Source of the DNA: Amoebophrya sp. A120
Lineage: Eukaryota; Sar; Dinophyceae; Syndiniales; Amoebophryaceae
Direction: 5' to 3'
DNA: 64,000 nucleotides
Assembly: GCA_905178155.1 (NCBI GenBank)
Contig: CAJINV010000010.1
Span: 2,617,794-2,681,793, forward strand
In this document: piece by piece, positions 45,001 through 55,056 of the stretch
How the letters are laid out: each line of letters starts with the position of its first letter
How positions within the stretch are numbered: position 1 is the first letter of the stretch
Position numbers and translations under genes: made by a program
Notes under the pieces: model-generated
Databases searched by the model: none
Seen by the model: the letters and a program-made list of their open reading frames with translations, nothing else
What the model was told of the DNA's origin: nothing

Positions 45001-47065
45001 GGCAACAGCAACGCGTTGTACGAGGGTCTGTCGCAGGAGGAGAAAGACATTTGGCTCAGCTTTCCCTACTGCGAGCACGGGGCGGACCTGGAAAGGGTGT
45101 ATATTCGAAACCCGGCCTACGTTCCCCCGGGCGCCGGTGGGGAAAATAAAGCGGAAGCTACCGACGGGGAGAGTGGGGATGAGGGCGTCGGGGGAGAAGG
45201 GGAAGAACTACCGGAGAACAAGGATAATCCGGGTGGAACTCCACCCGACGCGCAAAATTCGACGTGGACCGCGGAGGCGATTTCTTCTAAGGAGGACGAC
45301 CAGCTTTATCCACGGAAAGCATTTTGTTTCTTGACCTTGCTCAAGATGAACTTCTGGAAGGTCGTCCACCTTAACATCTCGTGCATTTATTTTGCAAATC
45401 ATTTTTTTTTAGCACAATTCCTACGAGGAGGATGCGCAGGCGCAGGTCGCACAAGTGAGAACTTTCACGTAGAAGTTTGATATGCATTGTCTTGTAGCAC
45501 TAGCCTTACGTGTTAAGTACGTATGCGATTGTCTCTGTCGTCATGTTCTTGTGTTGCTGCCACTTATACAACTTCTACAGACAGACAGTCTGTGCTCAGT
45601 CCTGTTCAGATGCTATGGCGTCGCAACCTTCCAGAGCCAGATCGATTTTTCCCATGTATACACTTCCTTCTTCGAATAGTAGCAAGACGACTACCACCAC
45701 CACCACGACCACCACCACGAGCAGCGCTCTCTTGCTCGAGGAATACCCTGCGCCGGCGCTTGAGGGAGGAGACGGGCAAAATAATAAGACGAACAGCACC
45801 CCCGGGGAACAGGAAGACGGCGGTATTCTGGACCAGTGTGGCACACTGCCCATTCCCGGCTACGGCGAGACGCGACTGTTTCCCTTTCTCCTCATCTGCG
45901 TGGGTGCGGTATTGGTACTTGCGGGGCTGGGCGTGGCGGTTTGCATAAACTTCGTGTGCGCTGCCGAAGTAGAGGAGGAGGTGGACCAAGTGTGGCATCT
46001 CCCTCCAGAGGGGCACGGCTCTTCGATTTTATCCTGTGTGAAAGCTATGTGTCAACAACGCTGGTCCTCCCACTTTTGCTCTATTCGTACGACTACTTCA
46101 AGTATAGAGTTTGATGATGCATGGCATGTAGTGTTGAGAGCGCGTAAGAGTGATTTTATGACGCTGGTTCCCGGCGTTCTCCCACTCGTGGGAAGACTAG
46201 ACAGCATGCGCATGCTTTTTACACAGGATAGTCCTCCAAGAACGCTTCTTACAATCCCTACGGGTCCAAGACTGGCGCCGGTGCGACCAATTTTAACAAC
46301 CGGTCTCAGAACAACTACGCGTTGCAAAGTGATCAAGTAATGGGGGGGCACGCAGCTCCCGCACACGGGGGACCGCAGCGGCACCACCCGCCCGGCCACC
46401 CAGAAACAGCGCACAAGCTGAGTCCTTCCCACGCCCACCCGCACGCCAAGCGGGCCACGGCACACCACGGCAGGTCCACGTCTGCCCGGGCCACCGGGGC
46501 TACCCGGCAGGACACAGCGAACACCTTCGCCACACTTTCGTGGAAGGCTACGCCGGGCGGAGCTAGTACTGGAAAGGAAGGTAGCGCACCGGAGGGGAAA
46601 GGCACGGGGAAGCACGGAAAGAGAAAACACAAGGGTCTATTAAACTGAAAAGTGCAACTACCCCGCATTGAGACGAAGAAGCGCACTGCAAATCAGCACG
46701 GAGCACACGGAAAGAAGGTTTTTGTCTTGATGCATGCCATAGATAAAGGGTGAAAAACGACGATCGGTCCGAATTTGGATGACTGTGAATCAGCAAGCAA
46801 CCTCCTGTGCAGCTTCAATGAAGCACAAACAGCTTCTGTACGGTGTCTGTGTGCAGTAAGCTGCAATACAGAAGGTTTTCGTGACTTGTTTTGCGTTGGA
46901 ACTTAGTTGTTCGTGTCGCGGATTTTTATACATGAGAAATGCTTTCTCACTCGGGGGCGGGGGCGCTTTTCAATATGATAGGACGGCGCAGCAGCTGCGG
47001 GGACGCATCATCACCACCATCGTGCAGGAGGGGGGTCCAAAAAGGCTTCAACCGTGTCACAATGA
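42031..47065 (+). CDS. Single-pass membrane protein with Cys-rich ectodomain (family member 4)
   Basis: ATG 42031 opens MGNDNSTPEQTEEATTQ, like the start at 21739. Eight introners (42293 to 46980) plus two probable GT-AG introns (about 45357-45411, and 45463 with donor GTGAGA to about 45583). Stop TGA 47063-47065. Order: N-terminus; CLNLADI; Cys-rich PAN/Apple-like block (CLRVCAEKFC, ECTGFFDTGKMCQFY); Gln-rich; poly-Ser/acid region; long charged region with LVEKEELLVREAAALLE; Cys pair CAQSCSD; poly-Thr stalk (TTTTTTTTTTT); transmembrane helix FLLICVGAVLVLAGLGVAV; acidic juxtamembrane segment; Asn/His/Gly-rich tail ending HHHHHRAGGGSKK. Without splicing of the introner at 46030 the tail is lost. 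Likely a surface protein. Confidence 0.7.
42293..42607. mobile_element. Introner, family A (315 bp)
   Basis: Ends TATCAATTGCATAAATTATG / AACATATTTGCCGTTGATA. TSD CACGG/CGCGG. Excision joins FDPEPT to DCLRVC. Confidence 0.85.
42769..43042. mobile_element. Introner, family A (274 bp)
   Basis: Ends TATCAATTGCAAATATATCT / GACACATTTGCAATGCATA. TSD ATCCA/AGCCA. Excision joins EENES to NAKSNF. Confidence 0.88.
43110..43350. mobile_element. Introner, family D (241 bp)
   Basis: Ends TATGGAGTTCTCACACGTTA / TAACGTTTGAGAACGCCATA. Perfect TSD CCCAA. Excision joins LQTSQ to QVARAG. Confidence 0.93.
43429..43700. mobile_element. Introner, family A (272 bp)
   Basis: Ends TATGCAATACAAATACGTCT / AGACATATTTGCAATGCATA. 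Perfect TSD AGTGG. A nearby decoy TATCAAG at 43419 breaks the frame; this border joins ASAYQV to DEEVNY in frame. Confidence 0.88.
43766..44070. mobile_element. Introner, family F (305 bp)
   Basis: Ends TATTACAGTGAAAAGTGCCC / GGGGCATTTTTCATTGTAATA minus its first base. TSD TAACA/TATCA. Excision joins PMGTN to MRRVLQ. Confidence 0.87.
44121..44399. mobile_element. Introner, family C (279 bp)
   Basis: Canonical ends TATCCTGAGTAAAAACGTAC and inverse. Perfect TSD TACGA. Excision joins KKTTT to SSSSSLE. Interior close to the 36233 element. Confidence 0.94.
46030..46230. mobile_element. Introner, family C-related (201 bp)
   Basis: Left TATCCTGTGTGAAAGC, right GCTTTTTACACAGGATA. TSD GATTT/GTCCT is decayed. 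Excision joins GHGSSI to SKNASYNPY, opening a 140-codon tail. Confidence 0.8.
46638..46980. mobile_element. Introner, family F (343 bp)
   Basis: Left TATTAAACTGAAAAGTGC, right GGCGCTTTTCAATATGATA. TSD GGGTC/GGACG. Unspliced, the frame stops at once; spliced it continues KGRAAAAGTHHHHHR to the stop at 47065. Confidence 0.75.
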
Positions 47066-48030
47066 CCAAGATATAGATGTCTTTTTTTGCGGAACTCGCA
47101 ATCATGCCAGTGTTTCGTTTAGTAAGTAATTTATCCAATCATACAGATAAACTGCAGCAGCTTTGTTGTCAAACACAAGCGAAGTTGATGTAGTTTATCT
47201 CTCCTTGTTACGCACTTGTGGCCTCAACCCTTTTCTGTTTTGGAGGTGGGAAGCATGCGAGAACAAATATCAAAAAATCTATATTTGATTTGCCGTGAGT
47301 AAAACGAAGCATGCAATCACGAGAGACTTCTAGCGGCGCGCTGTTCCTGTTGTCAGGGGAGCGGCGTAGGAGCTGTAAATCAATTACGGATTAGAAGTGG
47401 CCGTGTTGAATATAGTGTTCGAAGCGAGGGTCATCAGCAACGTCTCCGCGAAAATGTTGCAATCTCGTCATCGCACGAAGAAACAAGCGAAGGGTTACGC
47501 TCACTGCCTTCACGTCGTCACGAATAGAGTTTTCTTGCAGGTCTGCTCTGAGGGTTTCACTCTCACCTGTCCCTTCACCCTTTGGTCTGAGGTCCTCGTC
47601 GGTTGCACGCAACCTTCTGAAGGATCAAAAACAACCAGAAAAGATCATGTCCACAATCTAAGGCTCAGTTTTTTCCGATCATCTGTGCTTTTTGCGTGCC
47701 ATGTTGATGGCGCTGGTGTTGCAGTCTCATGCCAGGCTGCGACCATGGAAAAAGATCCGCAACAGAAGTCGCTTTTTAGAACTACAACTACTGTTGTGCG
47801 CGAGCTATTCGTAAAAATTTTCGTATGGAAGTTTCATACAGATTGAAATAAAAGACGGTCGGAGAAAATGCTTGGCATTCCTAGTAGGTGTCGAGTTGTC
47901 CCCCCTGCCTCCGCCACATGGAGGCATTTTCAGCAAAATGGTCGATACAGTAAATCTTTGCAGCTTTGAACATATTTTCCGTCCCTCATACGGAGCATTT
48001 AAAGTGATCCAATAGCAGGAGAAATCCGCT

Positions 48031-48215
48031 CGATTATAGGGCTCAGTATTTCCCGTTTTTCTGGGTTCTGAGTTCTCGTTACGAGCAATAGAAATTTGTC
48101 AGGCCGGCTGTGTTGATGCCGCCGCGCATGACAAACATCGCGCCATACTGAGGCCTAATTACCCTTGGTCGCAATAGAAGCCTCTCCCTTCTACTGTGTT
48201 AGACCCGCGGTGACA
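48031..48215. repeat. Direct repeat unit, copy 1
   Basis: Shares TCGATTATAGGGCTCA, TCTGGGTTCTGAGTTCTCGT and GCGCATGACAAAC with copy 2 about 335 bp downstream. The last motif is the introner-interior signature, so these may be decayed element pieces. Confidence 0.75.
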
Positions 48216-48365
48216 ATGTTCTTTTGGATAGATATTGCTATTTCGACTAAAGGCTTTGACACTATCACTAGTACATTGGAAAAATAATAATGCGCAGCAC
48301 ATCCGTGCAGCGTGGCCAGGGCATATCATGCTTCCTGAAATCCTTTCTGTGTCCGGCACTTAACA

Positions 48366-48582
48366 GCTCGATTATAGGGCTCATTACATCCCTTTTTCTC
48401 TGGGTTCTGAGTTCTCGTTACGAGCAATAGAAATTTGCCAGGCCGGCTGTGCCACGAGCTGCGTCATGCAGTCTTGGTGCCGCTGCGCATGACAAACGTC
48501 GCGTGCTGCTTAGGGCTAATTACCCTAGGTCGCAGGAGAAGAGATTCAAAGCCTCCTGTGTTGGTCCCGTGACGACAATAAA
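48366..48582. repeat. Direct repeat unit, copy 2
   Basis: Second copy of the 48031 unit, with small indels (an extra CACGAGCTGCGTCATG-like insert near 48450). Non-coding. Confidence 0.75.
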
Positions 48583-49593
48583 AAAGTAGTTTTCATCCCA
48601 TGTGCACTTTTTACTTTCCAAATGATATCAGCTCGTTTAATATTTCTGCGAGCTCAAGCAGGCGAGCGCTGATCGACGTACAAGGACTGTTCAGACTCTG
48701 ATGCGCAGGAGGAGCTGCGGGTGAGAACAGGAGGCTTCTGCGTGTCGCTGCTTGGTTGATCGACGTTTCTGTTCAGGGCCGGCAGAGCGAAGAGTATGGG
48801 GAACCAGTCGCATTTTTTGAAAATAAGGTGAGAGACAGCTACTACAAGAATCGAGCCCGTGACCATCTTCCAGGAGCCTGCGACGTTGTGTCAACATCTG
48901 GGAGGGAGATCAGTACGGGCGTCTGCTCCTGCTGCCTGGAGGGAGCTACATACTTACTCCACTGGTACTCCGCCCAATGAGTTGTAAGTACACGAGAATG
49001 GTGTGGTCCAAGTACTGCGCTTGGAGAGTAGCTGCTTTTCACAGTGTTGTGTTGTTCGTGTCGGTCACTGCTGGTGAGAGTGAGAGGTGACTGTTCGAAG
49101 GAGACGACTGTAAAGTGGGTCGTTTGATCTTCTCTGTAGGAGGTGTAGTTCACAGAAGTTGAGGCCCCACGACTACGGGCAGTGCCGCTCGCTGGGCCCT
49201 GGATGACCTCCGCAGCTTTGAAGGCTTTCCCGTGCATTCCCCGGACCACCGTTCGCTGAGCAGGACGTTTTTCCGCATTTTTCAACTACCCCCGGCGGGC
49301 ACAGCAACGAACGACGGCGAAACTTACCGCCTTCTCCACCGCGCGTGAAAATCTCCCTCCTGCTTGCGCAGCGCGACATCGTCACTTTTCGAAGTCTTAC
49401 CGCTTCTCCTCAGCGACAAAGTTAGAGGTCGCACAGGAAAGCACGGTCGCGACCGCTCGGTTTCTGGCTACTTTGCTTCGGCTCAAGTGACGGCGAGTCT
49501 TTGAAAACGGTTCTCGAGAGAAAAAAGTTTCACCAGCCCCTGCTACTACTTGTGCAGCAACGTAGTTACGACCTGCGGAAAACGATCTGTACG

Positions 49594-50358
49594 ATGGGTT
49601 GCGGTTCTTCGAAAGGCCAGAACGTCGCCCCGGAGCTGACCATGACTCAGGTAGAGGCCTTCGAGCAAGTGTCTTCCGACGACAGCTTCACGCACATTGC
49701 GGATCCCAATAGCGGTGGTGGTGGGGGTAACAAGAGCAGTGCGAGAGCACACCAGCAAGGTCCTGCGTCGTCGTCGATCGAGAGGATACAGAAGAACATC
49801 AAGTCATCTTCAACTACGGGCAGAACAAAATTATGAACTTGTAAATTAAACAAGCATCGCACCAGAAGTACGAGTAAGAATTGAATCGATTCTTCCGTGT
49901 GAAAACGAGCAGAAATGGAAGAAAAGCTGTCATGCAGAAAATGTTTCAAGTGACGTCAAGTGGTGCGATCCAATCCTTTTTCCACAGGATACGAAAGCGG
50001 TAGCAAGACTAATGCGAATTCCACGCTCGACCCGGTTGATTCGGAGCACTCCTCAGACCAGCTTTACCAGCAGGAGAAGCGATACGGAATCGGGGCCGGG
50101 AACAATGAGGAAGAGGTCATAGACGTGGTCTACAGTACGGAAGAGGAGGTGCAAGACGTGTCGGAGGGACGGCATCACCGGGAACTGCTGGGAGGAGGTG
50201 CAGCTGGGTTATCATCAACATCCTCATCTTCGGCAGGAAGTAGAGTTGGTAGTGGTACTAGTACTTCATCGTTGAAGATCGGCGGAGGAAAGAAGATCAA
50301 ATCCAATATTGTGTTTTCAGACACGAAGAAAACCGCCGGAAATTTGATGTTGCAATAG
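49594..50358 (+). CDS. Small putative N-myristoylated/palmitoylated protein, unknown
   Basis: ATG 49594 opens MGCGSSKGQNVAPE. Gly2, Cys3 and Ser6 fit an N-myristoylation and palmitoylation signal, predicting membrane anchoring. One introner (49832-49991) is removed to join TGRTK to CGSKTN; stop TAG 50356-50358. The rest is low complexity: Gly/Ser runs, an acidic stretch (NNEEEVIDVVYSTEEEVQD) and a Lys/Gly tail. No domain. Function unknown. Confidence 0.65.
49832..49991. mobile_element. Short introner, weak ends (160 bp)
   Basis: TATGAACTTG...CACAGGATA with little terminal complementarity and TSD AAAAT/CGAAA. Called because excision restores an open frame of 120 codons. Confidence 0.5.
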
Positions 50359-51095
50359 CGAAGGTTGAAGTGGTTGTGCGATAATGAATGTACTGCTGCC
50401 TTATACCGGTGGTGCATTTTTCAACTTCACGTTCATGAGGACGTCGACGTGCAGCAGCACTAGTATAGCTTCAATCGCAGATAGAGATAGGCGCTGTTGT
50501 GTAATATGACCGCACAAGGAAAGAACGGTGCGGAACTGCGGCTCGCATGATGAAAAAAAAGTGGTTTCCACCTTCGTGTTCGAGAGGGTTTTTCTGTCAC
50601 TTTCGTGAAACGAGCATCCACAACTGGGGCAAGGTTGCAAATCATCCACAAGTCGGTCTATCGAGGTCGTTATTCTTGCTCTACCGTTTTCTGTAAGTAT
50701 AACTGGTGGAAAAACAAAAAGTAAGCTAGTCTGTTGAACTGGTGAAGATGAATTGAGGAATCCTAATGTGAGCTGACACCATCGCATCCCGGATCTGCAT
50801 CTGCTTCTTTTCGAGAAAAACTTTCTTCACAGCAGCCTGGATAGGATCTGCATTCTCGCTTTCGGCTGGAATCAATGTGCCAGAAATTATGATCGTGGTT
50901 GAGCAAGTAGGGGTCTGGTGATTCAGAAAGTATAAGGAGGTTACCTTAACACTTAAGTACTTGCTTCTGTGAGAGAAGATGTTTTTATGCCAGAGCAGAG
51001 TGTGTGGCCCAATCTCAATGTAAGTACCTTTCTATTCGAAAAGATAGTCAGTTCTTCTATTACCCCTCTCCTCCCCCAGTAACACGCAAAGAAAA
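50359..51095. other. Intergenic stretch
   Basis: No supported gene. A minus-strand ORF at 50401-50787 lacks recognisable features. Confidence 0.4.
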
Positions 51096-54000
51096 ATGTC
51101 TCACCACGACGGCGTCGAGAGCTCTCTGTCGTTGGACCTTTTCGGTTATCCGGTTCAAAACCCAACTGCCGTGAATTCGTACTACCTTGCTGTGCTGGAA
51201 TACAAACCGTTTGCCAAGTGGGGGGAGATATCCATTGTGTAAAACGATAACGAGCGTTGTCCGGGAAAAGTTTACTGGATTGAGATTCATCGTGGATAAC
51301 GACGACAAGTTGTAGTGTATCCTTGCATGATCGATGGTGTAGTTGGCGGTTTTTGTTCTTGCGCTATCCTCCAGAAGATTTGTTTCCCCCTTCCGACACT
51401 GCTCCTACACTCTTTTCCATGCGCAATCGACGGGCACGATTCTAGTGCGGACCCTCTGGTGTTGGCGCTGCAAGCGGATTTCTCCATTTCCTCGAAAAAC
51501 ATGGTCCGGCTGGAAGTCGCAGAAAATGCGGCTTGGCAGGAGGCGGGCAGGCGGTTGGAGGAAGACGCGTCGCCTGTGAAGTCAATGCACCGTGTGCTGT
51601 CCTCGTCGTCGAACACGTCCGAAAAACTACATGGTGATGAACAAGTCGGGGACCACGCCAACCGGACACGGCATCAAACTACACGGAGAGCGAATCTTTA
51701 CCTGCTGGCCATGCACGCGTTTGCGCAGGGAAAATTGCAGGAGGCGTTCGATTATGCATCGCAAAAGAATCTTCCGTACTAGCATATAATTGCATCACAG
51801 ATTTTTTCAAGAAGAAATATTTATGTGCAATTTGTCATGCAGGGAGACGGTTAGGTTTGTCATGCATGACTGCGATTAGTATTAGTAAGCGAAGGGTCCG
51901 ATGCTTTTGCAATCCATATCGATTTCTTCGTCGGCATCCTTCACGAATTCCCCCGGGACCTGTTTGCCTGCAAGCGGGCACAGCTGATGGGCCTGATTCT
52001 CGGGAAGCCAGAGCTGATTTACGCTGCGAGTTACGTCTTGGAAATGGAACTCCGACAACATCGCAAACTCAAATCCGCGAACAAGGGACAACAGACGAAG
52101 TGTGTAGAGGATCTTTAGGCGGTGCTAGGTAGTGGTTGGATCATGCTACAGGTCGTACTCTTTACAGTTGCAAGAACGACTACGAGGACAAGCTGTTCCC
52201 TCGCTTTTTTTAGTGTATCCAAGCAGGAGGGGAATAATTGTTCGCTTGAAATAAAACGAGGACTTAGCTACGAATGCGATGATGTTTCACTGCATACAAT
52301 TCTGAAAATCGAGTTTGGAGGTAGTGCCGTAGCTAAGACCACGGATGGTGCGCAGAACCAACCAGTCGTCGACTATGTAGACGAAACCACTAGTACTGCT
52401 CCGGGTAATATGAAGCACTACTTCGGCATGCATGCGTTCTCGCTGGAGCAGATTGGAGATTGGAATCGGTCAGTCGAGTGCGTCAAACGGGTATGCCACG
52501 AACAAAATTGTTCTTTTGGAGGACATTTATTGGCTGAGCAGCTAGCGATTACCATCGATCACATTCATATTCATCGCAGTACAGAGTAGCTATCTGCAAA
52601 AACTGACGAAGTGGAAGTGATATAACTTCTTGCAGCTGTAAACATAGATAAGCCTAGCAGTTGCTTGCTACCCGTTCTTGGAGGTCTGGGTAGAAGTGAC
52701 ACTGATTCTCATGTGAAAAGTTTAAAGTGTTCGAAGAGCTGCGCTTGCCTCGTACTAGAAGTGGTAAGTTTACGAACCACAGCGACAGGAGCTTAGCACG
52801 ACGGAGGACTACACGATGTTCATCAAATTGTAAACTTTTTTGTCCGTGGCATAATTCGGAGAGGCGTTTTTCCGCGACGCGCTAGACACCACGTCTGTCG
52901 ACCCGTGGCTGCTGCATTCGAAAATCCACGCGGCGCACTACAAGGAGGACTGGAGCAGCATCATCACACTGCTGGAAACCGAGCTTCCGGGTAACTACAC
53001 CACCGAAAACCTGCACATCTTCCTCTACACGCATTTCTGGTGGCATCGTATGCCTGGTTCAACACGTCGTCGGAAATTTTCAACAGTATCATAGCCTGAG
53101 TCTAAGACTACTTAAAAAAATCGATGACACAGGACGTCCCATGTTTATTTGCTGCTTTGAATCTGCTTGTTCTGCAAAAATCAAAATGGCGACATTGATA
53201 CAAGCCCAACTATTTTGTTCGACCTGTAGTACAATAAGAGAATTTCCCGCGTGAATCGGTCATACAAGTCGGCGTGACGTATGCGGAAATAGGCAAGCTG
53301 GACGAAACAGAGCGCATTTTGAAAACCCGGGTGTGGGACTGTTTTGGATCGCAGGAAGAAGAAGAAACGGCGGGAAAACCAAGGGCTCAGGCACCGAAAA
53401 CCGATTTTCGCAAGGACCCTCAAGTCCGTATCGAATTGGAAAAAGGGAAACGAGCCAACGTGATGGTCCTAAAGTTCTTGCAACTAGGTGCTCATCAAGA
53501 TGAAGACAATTGCATCGGCAAGCTTCAGATCCTTTTTGTTTCTACTGAGCCCATCATCGTCAACTGGGGTATCATCAATCATGCTGTGAGCGTTTTACCT
53601 TTTCCGCTCCATAAAATAGCTGAACGCGTTAGGTCTGATGTGGAGGCTGGCACAACGTTTCAGCACCACGAGCGCCGAAAACGCGGCCACTTCCTCAAAC
53701 GAAGTAAACCTCCTCCGCCGGCGTTTTCAAGAAATTCAAACCGTATTCACCCCCCACCTGGACCCGCTGCTAGATTTGCTGTACATGCGGTTTCTGCCAA
53801 CCCTCGCGGAGAAACAAGAATTTGTCGCAAAAATGCAAGAACACGCAGTGGACAAACGGCCGGAGTTGCTGGAGGCAGGGAAGCTGTCCGAGATCGTACT
53901 CTGGTGCTTGCCTGAAGTGATCGCTGCAATCGCAGAAGTAGAGGGTGAGCAGGGCGGGCGCGAAGCGGCGGAAATTGTACCTCAACTACGTGGAACTGCA

Positions 54001-54318
54001 GGGGAAGAAGTTGACATTACTGCAGTTCGCGGTCCTACTGATGGTGACCCGCATAGGAAATGCAGCAGTTCTGCCGCTCTACAACTGAATGCCAACCGGG
54101 CCGCACTGAAGGCGTTTGATTGGAGCTGTTTGGGGAATAGTTGTATCCTTGGTGAAAGTTGTCCTGATTCTCGTGGTTGTACAAATTGCAATGTGGCATG
54201 ACAAAAAAAAATCGCTAGCTTTTTAGCATGACCACGCACGGCCAGGGAACTACAGCTTTTGCAAAGCATACGTCGGGAGCAGCGAGCGGTGCTGAAGACC
54301 TTACTGGTAGAGGAGTGA
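51096..54318 (+). CDS. TTC38-like tetratricopeptide-repeat protein
   Basis: ATG 51096 (MSHHDGVESSLSLDLFGYPV) and stop TGA 54316-54318. Exons seen: 51096 to about 51212; about 51376 to 51752; 51919-52100; 52394-52491; 52859-53048; 53270-53428; 53624-54143; 54276-54318. Spliced segments follow the order of the TTC38 family: SYYLAVLEYKP; ADPLVLALQADFSI; RRANLYLLAMHAFAQGKLQE joined to AFDFFVGILHEFPRDLFACK; MKHYFGMHAFSLEQIGDWN; DPWLLHSKIHAAHYKEDW; LHIFLYTHFWWHRG; then a C-terminal helical part with LDPLLDLLYMRFLP. TTC38 proteins are cytosolic TPR-like scaffolds of poorly known function. One junction (53429-53618) does not keep frame under the usual rule, and the first intron is unresolved. Introner junctions fall within conserved helices. 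Confidence 0.68.
51753..51918. mobile_element. Introner, family A-like (166 bp)
   Basis: TIR TATGCATCGCAAAAG / CTTTTGCAATCCATA. Perfect TSD TCGAT. Excision joins LQEAFD to FFVGILHEFP, rebuilding a TTC38-like helix. Confidence 0.88.
52101..52393 (+). other. Probable GT-AG intron
   Basis: Donor GTGTGT, acceptor ACTAG. It joins QQT and a split codon to TAPGNMKHYF in frame. No TIRs. Confidence 0.5.
52492..52853. mobile_element. Introner, unclassified (362 bp)
   Basis: TIR TATGCCACGAACAAAATTG / complement of right TATGCCACGGACAAAAAAG. TSD ACGGG/ATTCG is decayed. Excision joins ECVKR to GEAFFRDAL in frame. Confidence 0.78.
53049..53264. mobile_element. Introner, unclassified (216 bp)
   Basis: Left TATGCCTGGTTCAACACG, complement of right TATGACCGATTCACGCGG. 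TSD CATCG/CAAGT. Excision joins HFWWHR to GVTYAEIGKLDE, matching the family. Confidence 0.75.
53429..53618. mobile_element. Introner candidate with frame conflict (190 bp)
   Basis: Left TATCGAATTGGAAAAAGGGA, complement of right TATTTTATGGAGCGGAAAAG. TSD GTCCG/GCTGA. The standard excision enters the wrong frame; the conserved frame (ALGLMWRLAQRF) needs a one-base shift. Confidence 0.55.
54144..54270. mobile_element. Short introner (127 bp)
   Basis: TATCCTTGGTGAAAG...TTTTGCAAAGCATA. TSD AGTTG/CGTCG. Excision joins CLGNS to WEQRAVLKTLL and the final stop. Confidence 0.6.
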
Positions 54319-55056
54319 ATTTGAAATAGAAACGAGAAACGGCGATGGATTTTTCTTCTGCACCTGGGGGTAGAAAATTGCAACGTCGAAATTGATATCG
54401 AAAAGGTCCTACTGCTGGTTTCCTCCTAAAGGGGCCGCTAGATATTCTCGCATTTCTGTTCTTTCACGAGAACTCGCAAGGACGATGAATGTTGTCCGAC
54501 GAGCTAGGTCCTTGCTGTGCAGCAGATTCGATCTACAAGCGGGTTTAGCTGGTCGGTTTAGGTTTGTGAAAAGTTGTGAAAAGATCGTCCGCTGGAGCTG
54601 CTGCTCCTTTACATCTGCAAGTCCCGATATCTTCATGCAACTCTTCTGTTGATTCTGTCTATTTGAAGAGGATCAACAAAAAGACACACAACAGGAGCTT
54701 GATGTTGATCCGACGCAGTGAGTACAACCGTGGTTCTTTTCCACCCTGCACAGCCCTCTTTTACAGGATCTTTTCTATCGGATTTTGAAGATGATCAGGT
54801 TCAGGTTCCTTCTAGAGGAGTAGAAGCGCCTTCCCACATCATCATAACCACGACCTGGCTTTCCCCGTATAAAATTTTTCTCCGCAGAAGTCGTGTTGCA
54901 CTCTCTGGTTGAGGTTGGCATCAAGCGCATGATCTCGCCACTTTGCTCCTTGAGAACTCTGTAAAAAATGGAAGTTGCGGTCCTCGTGGAATGAAAGCTG
55001 ATCTCTAACACTAATTGACCACTAGTAGTACACATTTTCTTAGAAAACGGTCGAAA
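54319..55056. other. Intergenic stretch
   Basis: No supported gene or element. Confidence 0.4.

Larger units (their letters stand above)
47066..49593. other. Mostly intergenic; one uncertain ORF
   Basis: A 149-codon plus frame at 47397-47846 has no recognisable domain and may be fortuitous. Two diverged direct repeats occupy 48031-48215 and 48366-48582. Otherwise nothing supported. Confidence 0.4.

Noticed and set aside
46052-46630. 192-codon minus-strand ORF
   Set aside because: Lies opposite the Asn/His/Gly-rich tail that is in frame with the plus-strand gene after introner removal.
47397-47846. 149-codon plus-strand ORF
   Set aside because: No domain, no splice context and no similarity to neighbours; kept only as an uncertain note in the intergenic entry.
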